A model generated the notes under the pieces. That model ran no database searches. It was not told where the DNA came from and was given only the letters and a program-made list of their open reading frames with translations. A stretch of DNA of 64,000 nucleotides, taken from Mucilaginibacter agri. GTDB taxonomy: Bacteria > Bacteroidota > Bacteroidia > Sphingobacteriales > Sphingobacteriaceae. The position numbers were made by a program, and so were the translations under genes. Below, in pieces: positions 25,745 to 34,743 of this stretch. Positions within the stretch are counted from its first letter, which is position 1. Each line of letters opens with the position of its first letter. The DNA lies in assembly GCF_009928685.1 (NCBI RefSeq), contig NZ_WWEO01000041.1, positions 310,001-374,000 on the forward strand, given 5' to 3'.

Positions 25745-25773
25745 AAAGGCTCTAACTAATTAGAGCCTTTAGA
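25745..25773 (-). terminator. terminator of efp
   Basis: AAAGGCTCTA (25745-25754) pairs with TAGAGCCTTT (25761-25770); read on the minus strand, downstream of the efp stop, the stem is followed by a T-run. Confidence 0.85.
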
Positions 25774-25792
25774 TTATGATTTAAATTATCAA

Positions 25793-26356
25793 TTAACTTT
25801 TTACACGCTCCGAATAAGCGCCGGTTGTAGTATCAACTTTAACCTTATCGCCAATGTTGATGAACAAAGGTACGCGTATCTCCGCTCCGGTTTCTACTGT
25901 GGCATTTTTAAGCGCGTTGGTTGAAGTATCTCCCTTAACGGCGGGTTCTGTATAGGTAATTTCTAATTCTACCGATGCAGGAACTTTAGCCATAATAGGC
26001 TCATCGCTTTCGAAAGCCACAATTACGTTCATACCCTCTTTTAGAAACTTAACACCGGTACCAAATAAAAACTTAGGCACATTGTGTTGTTCGTAAGTGG
26101 CGTTGTCCATAATTACCAGGTCATTACCGTCTTCGTATAGGTATTGATAATCACTGGTTTCTACACGGGCAATGGTTACGTCTTCGTCTGTACGAAAACG
26201 ATATTCAACCAACTTGCCGCTTTTTACGTTACGCATACGCGCCTGGTAAAAGGCACGTAGGTTGCCTGGTGTACGGTGTATAAATTCTTCTACCTGCACT
26301 AACTCCCCGTTAAAACGAAGGATGTTGCCATTTTTTATTTCTGATGCTTTTGACAT
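25793..26356 (-). CDS. efp: elongation factor P with a non-canonical tip loop
   Basis: EF-P rescues ribosomes stalled on polyproline. The 187-residue protein has three OB-like domains and ends K-V-D-T-T-T-G-A-Y-S-E-R-V-K as expected. The tip loop of domain I, which in E. coli is P-G-K-G-Q with Lys34 modified by beta-lysylation, here reads T-P-G-N-L-R-A-F: Asn32 replaces the modified Lys (or Arg in the rhamnosylated type), and an Arg sits two positions later. The codon at this site is AAC on reading the sequence. Whether the loop is modified at all is unknown. It has its own promoter and terminator. Confidence 0.95.
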   Translation of the reverse strand: MSKASEIKNGNILRFNGELVQVEEFIHRTPGNLRAFYQARMRNVKSGKLVEYRFRTDEDVTIARVETSDYQYLYEDGNDLVIMDNATYEQHNVPKFLFGTGVKFLKEGMNVIVAFESDEPIMAKVPASVELEITYTEPAVKGDTSTNALKNATVETGAEIRVPLFINIGDKVKVDTTTGAYSERVKS

Positions 26357-26376
26357 ACTAAACTGATATAGGAGCG

Positions 26377-26407
26377 CAAACTTAGGGACTTAACTGCAAA
26401 ATATCAA
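26377..26407 (-). promoter_or_regulatory. promoter of efp
   Basis: On the minus strand TTG (26407-26405), a 20-base spacer and TAAGTTTG (26384-26377) fit the Bacteroidetes promoter; the ATG is 20 bases further on. Confidence 0.75.
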
Positions 26408-26411
26408 GCAG

Positions 26412-29255
26412 TTACTGCGAAACAAGCGGGTCTCCGTCGGTATTTAGTTCAACAATATCATAGCCCAGTTTCTGTAGTCCCGGCAAAATCGCAGCCTTAT
26501 CGCCTACCAATAAAATGTTTAGTTGGCCAGGTTTAATCCATTCGGCAGCTGTTGCTTTTAATTGCTCTGGCGTAATGTTGGCTATCAACTGATTCTGCGC
26601 ATCAACATAAGTTGCGGGTAAATTGTAGTCTAAGATCCTCGAAACAAAACGGGCTTTCTGCATGCCGGTTTCGTAACGAAGCGCATCGCCCTGGCTAATA
26701 GCCTTTTTCATGTTGGTAATCTCGGCTGCGTCTGGTCCGTTTTGGCTGTAGTCGTTTAACTCTTTCATTAAGGCAACCAGCGCGCTGTCAGTTGCATTAG
26801 CGCGGATACCCGATTGGAAGAAATAATCAGCAGAATACTTATCACCTATTACACGGGTGCTTGCACCGTAAGTCCAGCCTTTGGTTTCACGCAGATAAGT
26901 ATTAACGCGACTGGTAAAATCGGCGCCTAATGGATAGTTCATCAGGTACAGCTTAAAATAATCGCCGGTTGGGTCATATTTTAAATTGGTGCCGTAGCCA
27001 ACTCTGAATTCGGTTTGTGCGGCTTTTGGAACGTCTATCAAATAGATCTTGGTTTTTGCTACGGCCAACGCCGGTGCCGGTGGCGTAAGATCTATTGTTT
27101 TCTTAGGCAGTTTGTTTAAGAAATCCAGCTGCGGTAACAGCTCCGCCTCGGTGATATCGCCAACTACAACCACTTTAGCGCCATTGGCAGTTATGTTATT
27201 GCTATAGTAATCTTCAATATCCTTCAGGGTGATGTTTTTAACTGTTTGCTCGGTGCCCGAAGCCTGGTTGCCTAGAATATTGGATGCGCCATAATTTATT
27301 TTGGCAAAAGCCGCGGTGGCAATCGATGCCGGTTGCGATTTGGCGATTTTAAACGACTCGAGCGTTTGCTTTTTATCCCGGTTAAATGCCGCTTCTGTAA
27401 ACAATGGATTGAACAAACGCTCCTGTAACAAGGCCATGGTTTTGGTAAAATTGCCTTTAAGTGATTGTACAGAGAATACAACCCCATCAATATCGCTATT
27501 TACGCGGATAGTACTACCCAGTTTCTGCAGTTCGATGCTGAACTGCTCGGCAGTGTATTTCTTGGTGTCTTCCGACATCATGGTAGCAAACAGGCTCGAT
27601 AGGCCAGCCTTACTCAAGTCCTTGGCCTCTAATAAACGACCGCCTGGCAAGGTTAAGTTAAGGGTAACCAAAGGCACTTCGGTATTTTGCACGCCGATAA
27701 CTTTTGTACCCGAAGTCAAATCTTTTTTCCAGAATAGAGGCGCTTTAGTTACCGGGTTAGGGCCAAGAGGCGGCGCTACTTTACGGTCGAAGTTATCAAC
27801 AGCCTTTACATATTTTAAGCCTGCGTAACCGTAGTTTGGTTTTACGTAATGTGTAGTATCTACTGTGTAATTGTTGGCACCGGCAATAGCCTGCTCTTGT
27901 CCTTTAGGCAATACGCTTAGAATCACTGCCGATTTACCTTTAACATATTTGTGAAAAGCCGCCATTACCTGTTCTTTGGTAAGTGAGGCATATTCTTTCA
28001 ACAGATCAGCAGTTTTATTTGGGTTACCCGTAAAGGTCTGAAACTCGGCTAGCTGCGATACCTTGCCCGATACACTTTGCAGGTTGTTGATAAAGCTGGC
28101 GGTTACCCCACCCTTAAATTTTTGCAGGTCATCGTCGGTAATTCCACGTTTATCTAACGAGTCTACAGCAGCCATATAAAGCTTTTCCATATCAGCCAAA
28201 GATTTACCCGGAAGTGGTACAATGCGGATAATGAATTCACCCGCCAACTCTGACGATTGGCTCGAAGCAGATGCCTGCAATGCCAATTGTTTTTTAACCA
28301 GGCTTTGGTATAAGATAGAATTTTTACCCTGGCCTAAAACCTCGGCAAGGCAATCAAGTGCAGGCACATCTTTGGTAAAATCGGGTATGGTGGGATAGTC
28401 GATCACCAACATGGGCAGTTTGGCGTAGTTGTCGGTATACGACGCATAGCGATTAGCGGTTAAGCTAACAGGTGCAACTTTAACCGGTTGCACTGCCGGG
28501 CAGCGTGGAATGCCGCCAAAATACTTCTCCACCATTTTTAAAGTGGTAGCTGGGTTAATATTACCACCAATAGTTAGCGTGGCGTTATTGGGTCCGTACC
28601 AACGCAGAAAGAAGTTTTTAAGGTCGTTAACATTGCTGCGATTTAAATCTTCGATATAGCCGATGGTTAACCATGAGTATGGGTGCCCGTAGGGATAGAG
28701 ATTTTTGCTCGTGTATTCCGAAGCTAAACCGTAAGGACGGTTATCGTAATTTTGCCCGCGCTCGTTTTTAACAGTTGCGCGTTGTACTTCAAAACGCTCC
28801 TGGGTAACCTGGCCTAACAGAAAGCCCATACGGTCGGCTTCCAGCCAAACCATATTTTCTAACAGATTAGCCGGCACGGTTTCATAATAGTTGGTACGGT
28901 CGCGATTGGTAGAACCGTTGTTGGTACCACCGTTGCCGATGGTTATTTTATCATGTACGCCTTTGGGGGCATCGTCTGATCCCTCGAACATCATGTGCTC
29001 AAAGAAATGTGCAAAGCCCGATTTGCCGATCTCTTCGCGGGCCGAGCCAACGTGATAGGTAACATCAACGTGTACTAATGGGTCTGAATGATCTTCGGTA
29101 AGTATTACGGTAAGGCCGTTGGGTAGCACATACTTTTCGTAGGGTATTACAATTTCGCTGCCTTTTTTGGTTACTTTTTCAACAAGTTTGGCTTGCCCCA
29201 GCGCAGTGCCGGCAATAGCCAATGCCGAAATCATTGTTAGTACATGTTTTTTCAT
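26412..29255 (-). CDS. secreted M16 family zinc metallopeptidase (two-domain)
   Basis: The 947-residue precursor has a signal peptide ending G-T-A-L-G-Q. The N-terminal half carries the inverted zinc motif H-F-F-E-H (about residues 83-87) with a downstream Glu-rich helix; the C-terminal half (from about 510) repeats the fold without the zinc motif, as in pitrilysin-type enzymes where the second half forms the clamshell lid. Length fits the fused M16 proteins of Bacteroidetes. It probably degrades peptides in the periplasm. It lies between efp and the ABC ATPase on the same strand. Confidence 0.93.
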   Translation of the reverse strand: MKKHVLTMISALAIAGTALGQAKLVEKVTKKGSEIVIPYEKYVLPNGLTVILTEDHSDPLVHVDVTYHVGSAREEIGKSGFAHFFEHMMFEGSDDAPKGVHDKITIGNGGTNNGSTNRDRTNYYETVPANLLENMVWLEADRMGFLLGQVTQERFEVQRATVKNERGQNYDNRPYGLASEYTSKNLYPYGHPYSWLTIGYIEDLNRSNVNDLKNFFLRWYGPNNATLTIGGNINPATTLKMVEKYFGGIPRCPAVQPVKVAPVSLTANRYASYTDNYAKLPMLVIDYPTIPDFTKDVPALDCLAEVLGQGKNSILYQSLVKKQLALQASASSQSSELAGEFIIRIVPLPGKSLADMEKLYMAAVDSLDKRGITDDDLQKFKGGVTASFINNLQSVSGKVSQLAEFQTFTGNPNKTADLLKEYASLTKEQVMAAFHKYVKGKSAVILSVLPKGQEQAIAGANNYTVDTTHYVKPNYGYAGLKYVKAVDNFDRKVAPPLGPNPVTKAPLFWKKDLTSGTKVIGVQNTEVPLVTLNLTLPGGRLLEAKDLSKAGLSSLFATMMSEDTKKYTAEQFSIELQKLGSTIRVNSDIDGVVFSVQSLKGNFTKTMALLQERLFNPLFTEAAFNRDKKQTLESFKIAKSQPASIATAAFAKINYGASNILGNQASGTEQTVKNITLKDIEDYYSNNITANGAKVVVVGDITEAELLPQLDFLNKLPKKTIDLTPPAPALAVAKTKIYLIDVPKAAQTEFRVGYGTNLKYDPTGDYFKLYLMNYPLGADFTSRVNTYLRETKGWTYGASTRVIGDKYSADYFFQSGIRANATDSALVALMKELNDYSQNGPDAAEITNMKKAISQGDALRYETGMQKARFVSRILDYNLPATYVDAQNQLIANITPEQLKATAAEWIKPGQLNILLVGDKAAILPGLQKLGYDIVELNTDGDPLVSQ

Positions 29256-29315
29256 TAATCAGGAGATTTAAGATATTTTGACAATATAAAAAGATACCCT
29301 TAGACAATCAACACG

Positions 29316-29969
29316 TTAAGGTGTTACAGGTTGTTTTTTATAATCGGCAATGTGGAGCTGATGGTTGCAGAAATCGTATTCGTGCAATTGATTTGAGCAC
29401 ACAATGGTAAGGCGATCGACTGCGAACCTTTGTACCAGGTCGCGGTACCAGTCAATGCCTTGTGTGTCAAGATTCGAAGTGGGTTCGTCGAGCATCAGTA
29501 TTGGGGTCTCTGAGCAGAATGCCAGCGCCAGTTTGAGGCGTTGTTTCATACCCGACGAAAAGTACTTAATGAGCTTACCCGGGCTGGTATTTAAATTAAG
29601 CAATGCAATGATATCTGCTTTGCTTATGCCCGGCAACAAGGATTTAAACTGGAAGTGGAAATCGATCATTTCTGTCAGCGAGAAATCTTCAATTACCTCC
29701 AGATAAGGAGCAGCGAGACTTAAATGCTCATAAATGGCCTCGGTTGGAATAACAGAGTCGTTAAGTTGATAGGTAACTTTGCCAGTAGATGGGCCCAGGC
29801 TACCGTTAAGAATTTGTAAAAGGGTTGACTTACCCGAGCCATTAGACCCCAGTATAGCATAACTCTCGCCCGAAGTAAAATTGTAGTTAACGTTCCGGAA
29901 GATCCAGTCGCGGTTAAAACGACGGCCTACGTTTTCGAGGGAGATGCTTATAGAAGGTTCATGGTTCAT
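29316..29969 (-). CDS. ABC transporter ATP-binding protein
   Basis: A 217-residue single ATPase domain: Walker A G-S-N-G-S-G-K-S-T (about residues 38-46), signature F-S-S-G-M-K-Q-R (about 136-143), Walker B I-L-M-L-D-E-P (about 154-160) and a switch region ending C-S-N-Q, with Asn-Gln where a His is usual. No permease gene is next to it, so the membrane partner is unknown. The start codon lies inside an inverted repeat (29957-29983), which supplies the first four codons. Confidence 0.9.
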   Translation of the reverse strand: MNHEPSISISLENVGRRFNRDWIFRNVNYNFTSGESYAILGSNGSGKSTLLQILNGSLGPSTGKVTYQLNDSVIPTEAIYEHLSLAAPYLEVIEDFSLTEMIDFHFQFKSLLPGISKADIIALLNLNTSPGKLIKYFSSGMKQRLKLALAFCSETPILMLDEPTSNLDTQGIDWYRDLVQRFAVDRLTIVCSNQLHEYDFCNHQLHIADYKKQPVTP

Positions 29970-30050
29970 AGTTGATAGTTCATGGAATTAAATTTCTTAA
30001 ACAGCTGTCTTAAAAATATGGCTATGAACTATCAACTATGATCTATGAAC
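29957..30050. repeat. 27-bp inverted repeat overlapping the start of the ABC ATPase gene
   Basis: The arms 29957-29983 and 30024-30050 match in 25 of 27 positions and are built of GTTCATAGTTGATAGTTCAT-like units, a sequence type that itself repeats ATGAAC/GTTCAT. The left arm contains the ATG of the minus-strand ABC gene. Confidence 0.8.
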
Positions 30051-30058
30051 AAAGTAAT

Positions 30059-30841
30059 TTAACTATTTCCAAAACCCTTCATGATACCGCGTTGCGAGCC
30101 GGTAATGAAGTTTAGGATCTCGTCGCGCTCGGCGGTCGGCCTGAAATCGGCTTCGATAATCTCCATGGCTTTACTCACGTTGTTGTTTTTAACAAACAGT
30201 GTGCGGTAAATATCTTGTATTTCGTTGATCTTGTCTTCGCTGAAACCACGGCGACGTAAGCCTACAGAGTTAATACCAGCGTAGGAAAGCGGTTCACGTG
30301 CAGCTTTTACATAAGGAGGCACATCTTTACGCACCAACGAACCGCCGGTTACAAAAGCGTGTGAGCCTACCTTGCAAAACTGATGGATGGCCACCATGCC
30401 TGCCAATACTACATAATCGCCAATGGTAATGTGCCCGGCAAGGGTAGTGTTGTTAGAGAAGATACAGTTGTCACCAATCTGGCAATCGTGCGCTACGTGG
30501 CAATAGGCCATCAAGAGGCAGTTGCTGCCAATTTCGGTACGCCAGTGATCTTTGGTGCCACGGTTAATGGTTACGCACTCACGAATGGTGGTGTTATCGC
30601 CAATAATTACCTGCGTATTTTCGCCCTTGAATTTAAGATCCTGCGGGATGCCCGATATTACGGCACCGGGGAAAATTCGGCAGTTTTTACCAATACGAGC
30701 GCCCTCCATAATGGTGGCGTTTGAACCGATCCAGGTACCCTCTCCTATTTCAACATCTTTGTGAATAGTTACAAAAGGCTCGATCACCACGTTATCAGCT
30801 ATTTTAGCCTGTGGGTGGATGTATGCTAACGGCTGGATCAT
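30059..30841 (-). CDS. lpxA: UDP-N-acetylglucosamine acyltransferase
   Basis: LpxA carries out the first step of lipid A synthesis, O-acylation of UDP-GlcNAc from acyl-ACP. The 260-residue protein consists of hexapeptide repeats of a left-handed beta-helix (I-G-D-N-T-T-I-R-E-C-V-T-I-N-R-G near residue 85; catalytic His in C-H-V-A-H-D-C near 118) and an alpha-helical C-terminus with G-L-R-R-R-G-F-S. It overlaps lpxC/fabZ by four bases. Confidence 0.96.
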   Translation of the reverse strand: MIQPLAYIHPQAKIADNVVIEPFVTIHKDVEIGEGTWIGSNATIMEGARIGKNCRIFPGAVISGIPQDLKFKGENTQVIIGDNTTIRECVTINRGTKDHWRTEIGSNCLLMAYCHVAHDCQIGDNCIFSNNTTLAGHITIGDYVVLAGMVAIHQFCKVGSHAFVTGGSLVRKDVPPYVKAAREPLSYAGINSVGLRRRGFSEDKINEIQDIYRTLFVKNNNVSKAMEIIEADFRPTAERDEILNFITGSQRGIMKGFGNS

Positions 30842-32274
30842 GATTCTTTATATTTTACAATTTGTGCCATTAATTCGGCTTCAACAACAACTTTTTCTCC
30901 TACCATACCAATACCCTTCATTTGTGCAATACCACGGCGGATTGGCGCCACCAGGTCGCAACGGAATATCAGTGTGTCTCCCGGCAAAACTTTGTCTTTA
31001 AACCTTGCGTTCTCGATCTTCAGGAACAAGGTAAGCCAATTTTGTGGATCAGGCACAGTGTTTAACACCAATATACCGCCTGTTTGTGCCATAGCCTCAA
31101 TCTGCAGCACACCTGGCATAACCGGGGCACCAGGGAAGTGGCCCACAAAGAAAGGCTCGTTCATGGTTACGCCTTTTAAACCTACTACGTGGGTTTTGGT
31201 AAGCTCTAATATTTTGTCGACCAGCAGCATAGGCGGGCGGTGCGGCAAAATATCCATGATCTGTACGGTATCATAAACCGGTTTCATGTTAGGGTTGTAA
31301 ACCTTTACATGTTTGCGGCTTCTTTCCTTTTTAATAAGCGCCTTGATTTTTTTGGCGAAGGCTACGTTTGCAGCATGGCCTGGCCTGGCTGCCATAATGT
31401 GGCCGCGCAATGGTACACCAACTAATGCCAAATCGCCAATCATATCAAGCAGTTTATGGCGGGCAGGTTCGTTTTGATGGCGCAGTTCAATGTTGTTTAA
31501 GATACCCTGCGGGGCAACATCAATATCATCACGGCCAAATAGTTTAGCCAGTTTAGCTAATTCTTCAGCATCGATAGTTTTATCAACAACAACAATAGCG
31601 TTGTTAATATCGCCGCCCTTAATCAAGTCATGTGCTAATAATGCTTCCAGTTCGTGCAGGAAACAGAAAGTGCGGCATGAGGCGATCTCTTTTTTAAACT
31701 CAGATATAGTTGAAATACTGGCGTGCTGGCTACCCAATACAGGCGAGTTATAATCTACCATACAGGTAAAACGATAATCGTCTAAAGGCATTGCTACCAT
31801 ATCAACCTTACGGTCGGGCTCAGAATAGTGTATGTTGTATGGGATATGGTAATACTCGCGATCAGCCTCTTGCTCTTCATAGCCGGCATCGGTAAGGGTA
31901 TCAACAAAAGGCATCGAGCTGCCATCCATTATCGGCGTCTCGGGCCCGTCGAGGTCAATCAGTACGTTATCAAGTTCTAAACCTACTAAGGCGGCTAAAA
32001 CGTGCTCAACCGTGCTAACGCTGGCACCGTTTTGAGTTATGGTAGTACCACGCGAAGTGTCGGTTACGTTATCAACATCGGCGTCAATTATCGGCTGGCC
32101 GGGTAGGTCAACTCGTCTAAATTTAAAGCCATGGTTTTCAGGAGCCGGGTTAAAAGTCATAGTTACGCTTTCGCCGGTGTGTAAACCTGTGCCCGATACG
32201 GCAACCGCTGTCTTAATGGTTCTTTGTTTTACGTTCATAATTTGTAATGGAGACTGCATCAAAATTTGAGTCAT
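30838..32274 (-). CDS. lpxC/fabZ: bifunctional UDP-3-O-acyl-GlcNAc deacetylase / 3-hydroxyacyl-ACP dehydratase
   Basis: The 478-residue protein fuses LpxC (about residues 10-310) and FabZ (about 330-478). LpxC zinc ligands are seen in [10 protein letters not shown] and [14 protein letters not shown], and the catalytic His in [10 protein letters not shown]. FabZ has [12 protein letters not shown] and the active-site [12 protein letters not shown]. The fusion is known in Bacteroidetes and couples lipid A synthesis with supply of fatty acids from the same acyl-ACP pool. It overlaps lpxD and lpxA by four bases on each side. Confidence 0.96.
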   Translation of the reverse strand: MTQILMQSPLQIMNVKQRTIKTAVAVSGTGLHTGESVTMTFNPAPENHGFKFRRVDLPGQPIIDADVDNVTDTSRGTTITQNGASVSTVEHVLAALVGLELDNVLIDLDGPETPIMDGSSMPFVDTLTDAGYEEQEADREYYHIPYNIHYSEPDRKVDMVAMPLDDYRFTCMVDYNSPVLGSQHASISTISEFKKEIASCRTFCFLHELEALLAHDLIKGGDINNAIVVVDKTIDAEELAKLAKLFGRDDIDVAPQGILNNIELRHQNEPARHKLLDMIGDLALVGVPLRGHIMAARPGHAANVAFAKKIKALIKKERSRKHVKVYNPNMKPVYDTVQIMDILPHRPPMLLVDKILELTKTHVVGLKGVTMNEPFFVGHFPGAPVMPGVLQIEAMAQTGGILVLNTVPDPQNWLTLFLKIENARFKDKVLPGDTLIFRCDLVAPIRRGIAQMKGIGMVGEKVVVEAELMAQIVKYKES

Positions 32275-33314
32275 ATGCTGATGTTCCGTAACTCAGCAAT
32301 TAATTTTTCCAGTTCGTTTATTTTCTTTTCTAACTCGGGCAATCTGTTAATAACTACCTGCGAGCGCATGTTATTTGCATAAGGGACAGCCGGTGAGCCA
32401 GCCCATTTTTTTCCTTCTTCGGTAATGCTTCGGCCAATGCCTGATTGTGCTTGTATTTGCGATCCTTTGGCAATGCTGATGTGCCCAACAACACCCGCCT
32501 GACCTCCAATAATTACATTTTCGCCTATTTTGCTACTGCCCGATATACCTGTTTGAGCAGCAACCACGGTATTGGGTCCTATTTCAACGTTATGGGCAAT
32601 CTGGATCAGGTTATCCAGCTTAACTCCTTTAGAGATAATGGTAGATCCCATTGTGGCCCTGTCTATCGTTGTGTTAGAGCCAATTTCCACATCATCTTCG
32701 ATAACCACATTGCCAATTTGGGCAACTTTGGTATAAGTACCATCGGTATTAGGCGCAAATCCAAAACCATCGCTGCCGATAATGGTACCCGAGTGAATGA
32801 TCACATTGTTACCGATAATACAATCAAAGTAAACTTTCACTGCTGGAAATAACGTAGTGTTATTGCCAATTGTTACATTATCGGCTAAATAAGTGTTAGG
32901 ATAAATTTTGCTGTTATCGCCTATTTTTACATTGGGCCCTACATAGCTAAATGCGCCGATGTAAACATTTGAACCAAGCTGCGCACTGGGGTGTATAAAG
33001 CTTGGCTGCTCTATACCTGTTTTGTTAAGCTTTATGGTATTATATTTCTCGAGTAAAATGGAGAACGCACTATAGGCGTTTTCAACACGCACCAAAGTGG
33101 CATTAACAGGTTCGGTTAAAACCAGATCGTTGTTAACAATTACTACCGAAGCCTGCGTAGTATATAGATACTGCTCATACTTTGGGTTTGCCAAAAAAGA
33201 TAATGAGCCAGCCTTGGCTTCTTCTATTTTAGCCAGTTGGTTTACTATGGCTTGCGGGTTGCCTTCTACGGTTCCGTTTAGCAGTAAACCTATTTCAATT
33301 GCACTAAATTGCAT
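32271..33314 (-). CDS. lpxD: UDP-3-O-acylglucosamine N-acyltransferase
   Basis: LpxD adds the second acyl chain of lipid A precursors. The 347-residue protein has an N-terminal uridine-binding domain ([26 protein letters not shown]), a hexapeptide-repeat helix with the catalytic His in Q-I-A-H-N-V-E-I-G (about residue 246), and a helical tail. The start is fixed by the conserved N-terminus. A consensus promoter ends four bases upstream. Confidence 0.96.
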   Translation of the reverse strand: MQFSAIEIGLLLNGTVEGNPQAIVNQLAKIEEAKAGSLSFLANPKYEQYLYTTQASVVIVNNDLVLTEPVNATLVRVENAYSAFSILLEKYNTIKLNKTGIEQPSFIHPSAQLGSNVYIGAFSYVGPNVKIGDNSKIYPNTYLADNVTIGNNTTLFPAVKVYFDCIIGNNVIIHSGTIIGSDGFGFAPNTDGTYTKVAQIGNVVIEDDVEIGSNTTIDRATMGSTIISKGVKLDNLIQIAHNVEIGPNTVVAAQTGISGSSKIGENVIIGGQAGVVGHISIAKGSQIQAQSGIGRSITEEGKKWAGSPAVPYANNMRSQVVINRLPELEKKINELEKLIAELRNISI

Positions 33315-33318
33315 CGGG

Positions 33319-33348
33319 CAAATTTAAATGTTAATATCGAAGCAACAA
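33319..33348 (-). promoter_or_regulatory. consensus promoter of the lpx operon
   Basis: Read on the minus strand: TTG (33348-33346), a 19-base spacer, TAAATTTG (33326-33319), then CCCG and the ATG of lpxD. The match to TTG-N19-TAnnTTTG is exact, and the position predicts a leaderless mRNA or one with a leader of very few bases. Confidence 0.8.
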
Positions 33349-33375
33349 ATTATTATAATACAGGCTTTATACGTT

Positions 33376-34602
33376 TTATATAAGCTCTTTTGTATAACAC
33401 AATATATATTTTTCAACAGGTTTCACCAGGGCTTCGAGGTTAAGATTGTCGCTTGCCTTGGTTATATCCCGCGTTTCGCCGTTATTCATCAATATTAAAA
33501 TATTTCCATCATCAAGCTTATAGGCATAGTTGCTAATGGTATCTGTAAATACAAAATAAGAAGCATCAACTTCGTTCACCCCGTATTTCCGCGAAGCATT
33601 AAGCAGCAGTTGTGCTACAAAATTTTCGTCGGCAGGTTGGTTGGCGATATCAACATGATACAAATGGCGATGTATAAAATTGGTGCAAAGCGTAGATAAA
33701 ACCTTATCACCATGGTTCATCCAGGCCTTTACAGCCGCCATAATATCGGTATCATCCAAACAGGTAAACGTTTTTAAATGCTGCTCTTGCTGCATAAACA
33801 TTTCTTTACTGATACTATTTACCAGGAAATGGTTTAACGCCGGTGTAGAAAAAAGTTTCTCGCCCCCTAATGCAAGCTCTCTGGCACGTTTTAATATTTT
33901 ACCCAACAGGTTTTCGCCTGCTACAACGGTTTTGTGCAGATACACCTGCCAGTACATTAAACGACGGGCAATCAGAAATTTCTCTATTGAGTAAATGCCT
34001 TTTTTTTCAACCACGATATAGTCGTCGGCAATGTTGAGCATTTTAATAATGCGCTCAGAACTGATCACGCCTTCAGATACACCGGTAAAAAAGCTGTCGC
34101 GGTTAAGGTAATCCATGCGGTCCATATCCAACTGGCTGGACACCAGCTGATGTAAAAAACGTTTAGGATAAGTGTTATTAAATATCGCGATAGCCATGCT
34201 TAACCGCCCGTTGAAAATCTGGTTCAGGCGATCCATCAGTAATACGGAAATATCCTCGTGGGAGATACCCTGAACAATGGTTTTTTCTAAAGCATGCGAA
34301 AACGGCCCGTGACCTATATCGTGCAGTAAAATGGCAATAGTAACGGCTTCCTGCTCTTCGGCGGTGATGATGTGGCCTTTATTGCAAAGAGTTTCAACAG
34401 CCATACTCATCAGGTGCATAGCGCCCAGAGCATGGTGAAAACGGGTGTGCAAAGCACCGGGATAAACAAGGTGGGTCATCCCCAATTGTTTAATGTATCT
34501 TAGCCTTTGAAAGTAAGGGTGCTCGATAAGGTCGAACACCAGATCGGTAGGTATGTTAATGAAACCGTATACCGGGTCGTTTATTATTTTCTTTTTATTC
34601 AA
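33376..34602 (-). CDS. HD domain phosphohydrolase
   Basis: The 408-residue protein begins I-N-D-P-V-Y-G-F-I-N-I-P and has the HD motif L-L-H-D-I-G-H-G-P-F-S-H (about residues 92-103), with a preceding Y-P-G-A-L-H-T-R-F-H-H and a following H-E-D-I-S. This pattern belongs to the dGTPase/SAMHD1-like HD hydrolases; the substrate is likely a (d)NTP, but regulatory phosphohydrolases share the motif. It lies upstream of lpxD on the same strand, 61 bases away, and lpxD has its own promoter. Confidence 0.92.
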   Translation of the reverse strand: MNKKKIINDPVYGFINIPTDLVFDLIEHPYFQRLRYIKQLGMTHLVYPGALHTRFHHALGAMHLMSMAVETLCNKGHIITAEEQEAVTIAILLHDIGHGPFSHALEKTIVQGISHEDISVLLMDRLNQIFNGRLSMAIAIFNNTYPKRFLHQLVSSQLDMDRMDYLNRDSFFTGVSEGVISSERIIKMLNIADDYIVVEKKGIYSIEKFLIARRLMYWQVYLHKTVVAGENLLGKILKRARELALGGEKLFSTPALNHFLVNSISKEMFMQQEQHLKTFTCLDDTDIMAAVKAWMNHGDKVLSTLCTNFIHRHLYHVDIANQPADENFVAQLLLNASRKYGVNEVDASYFVFTDTISNYAYKLDDGNILILMNNGETRDITKASDNLNLEALVKPVEKYILCYTKELI

Positions 34603-34743
34603 GGCGGCAGCTTATTGTGATGCAAAAGTGTTAATTTATTGTAAACCTTACTAAGAGTATCTGTTAAATATTGTTAATTACTTATAATTACATGCAACAA
34701 TTAGGCTGGCGAAAAGTTATACCCAGATAAATTGACAACAAAG

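Noticed and set aside
27301..27828. 175-codon plus-strand frame inside the M16 peptidase gene
   Set aside because: Shadow of a conserved coding region.
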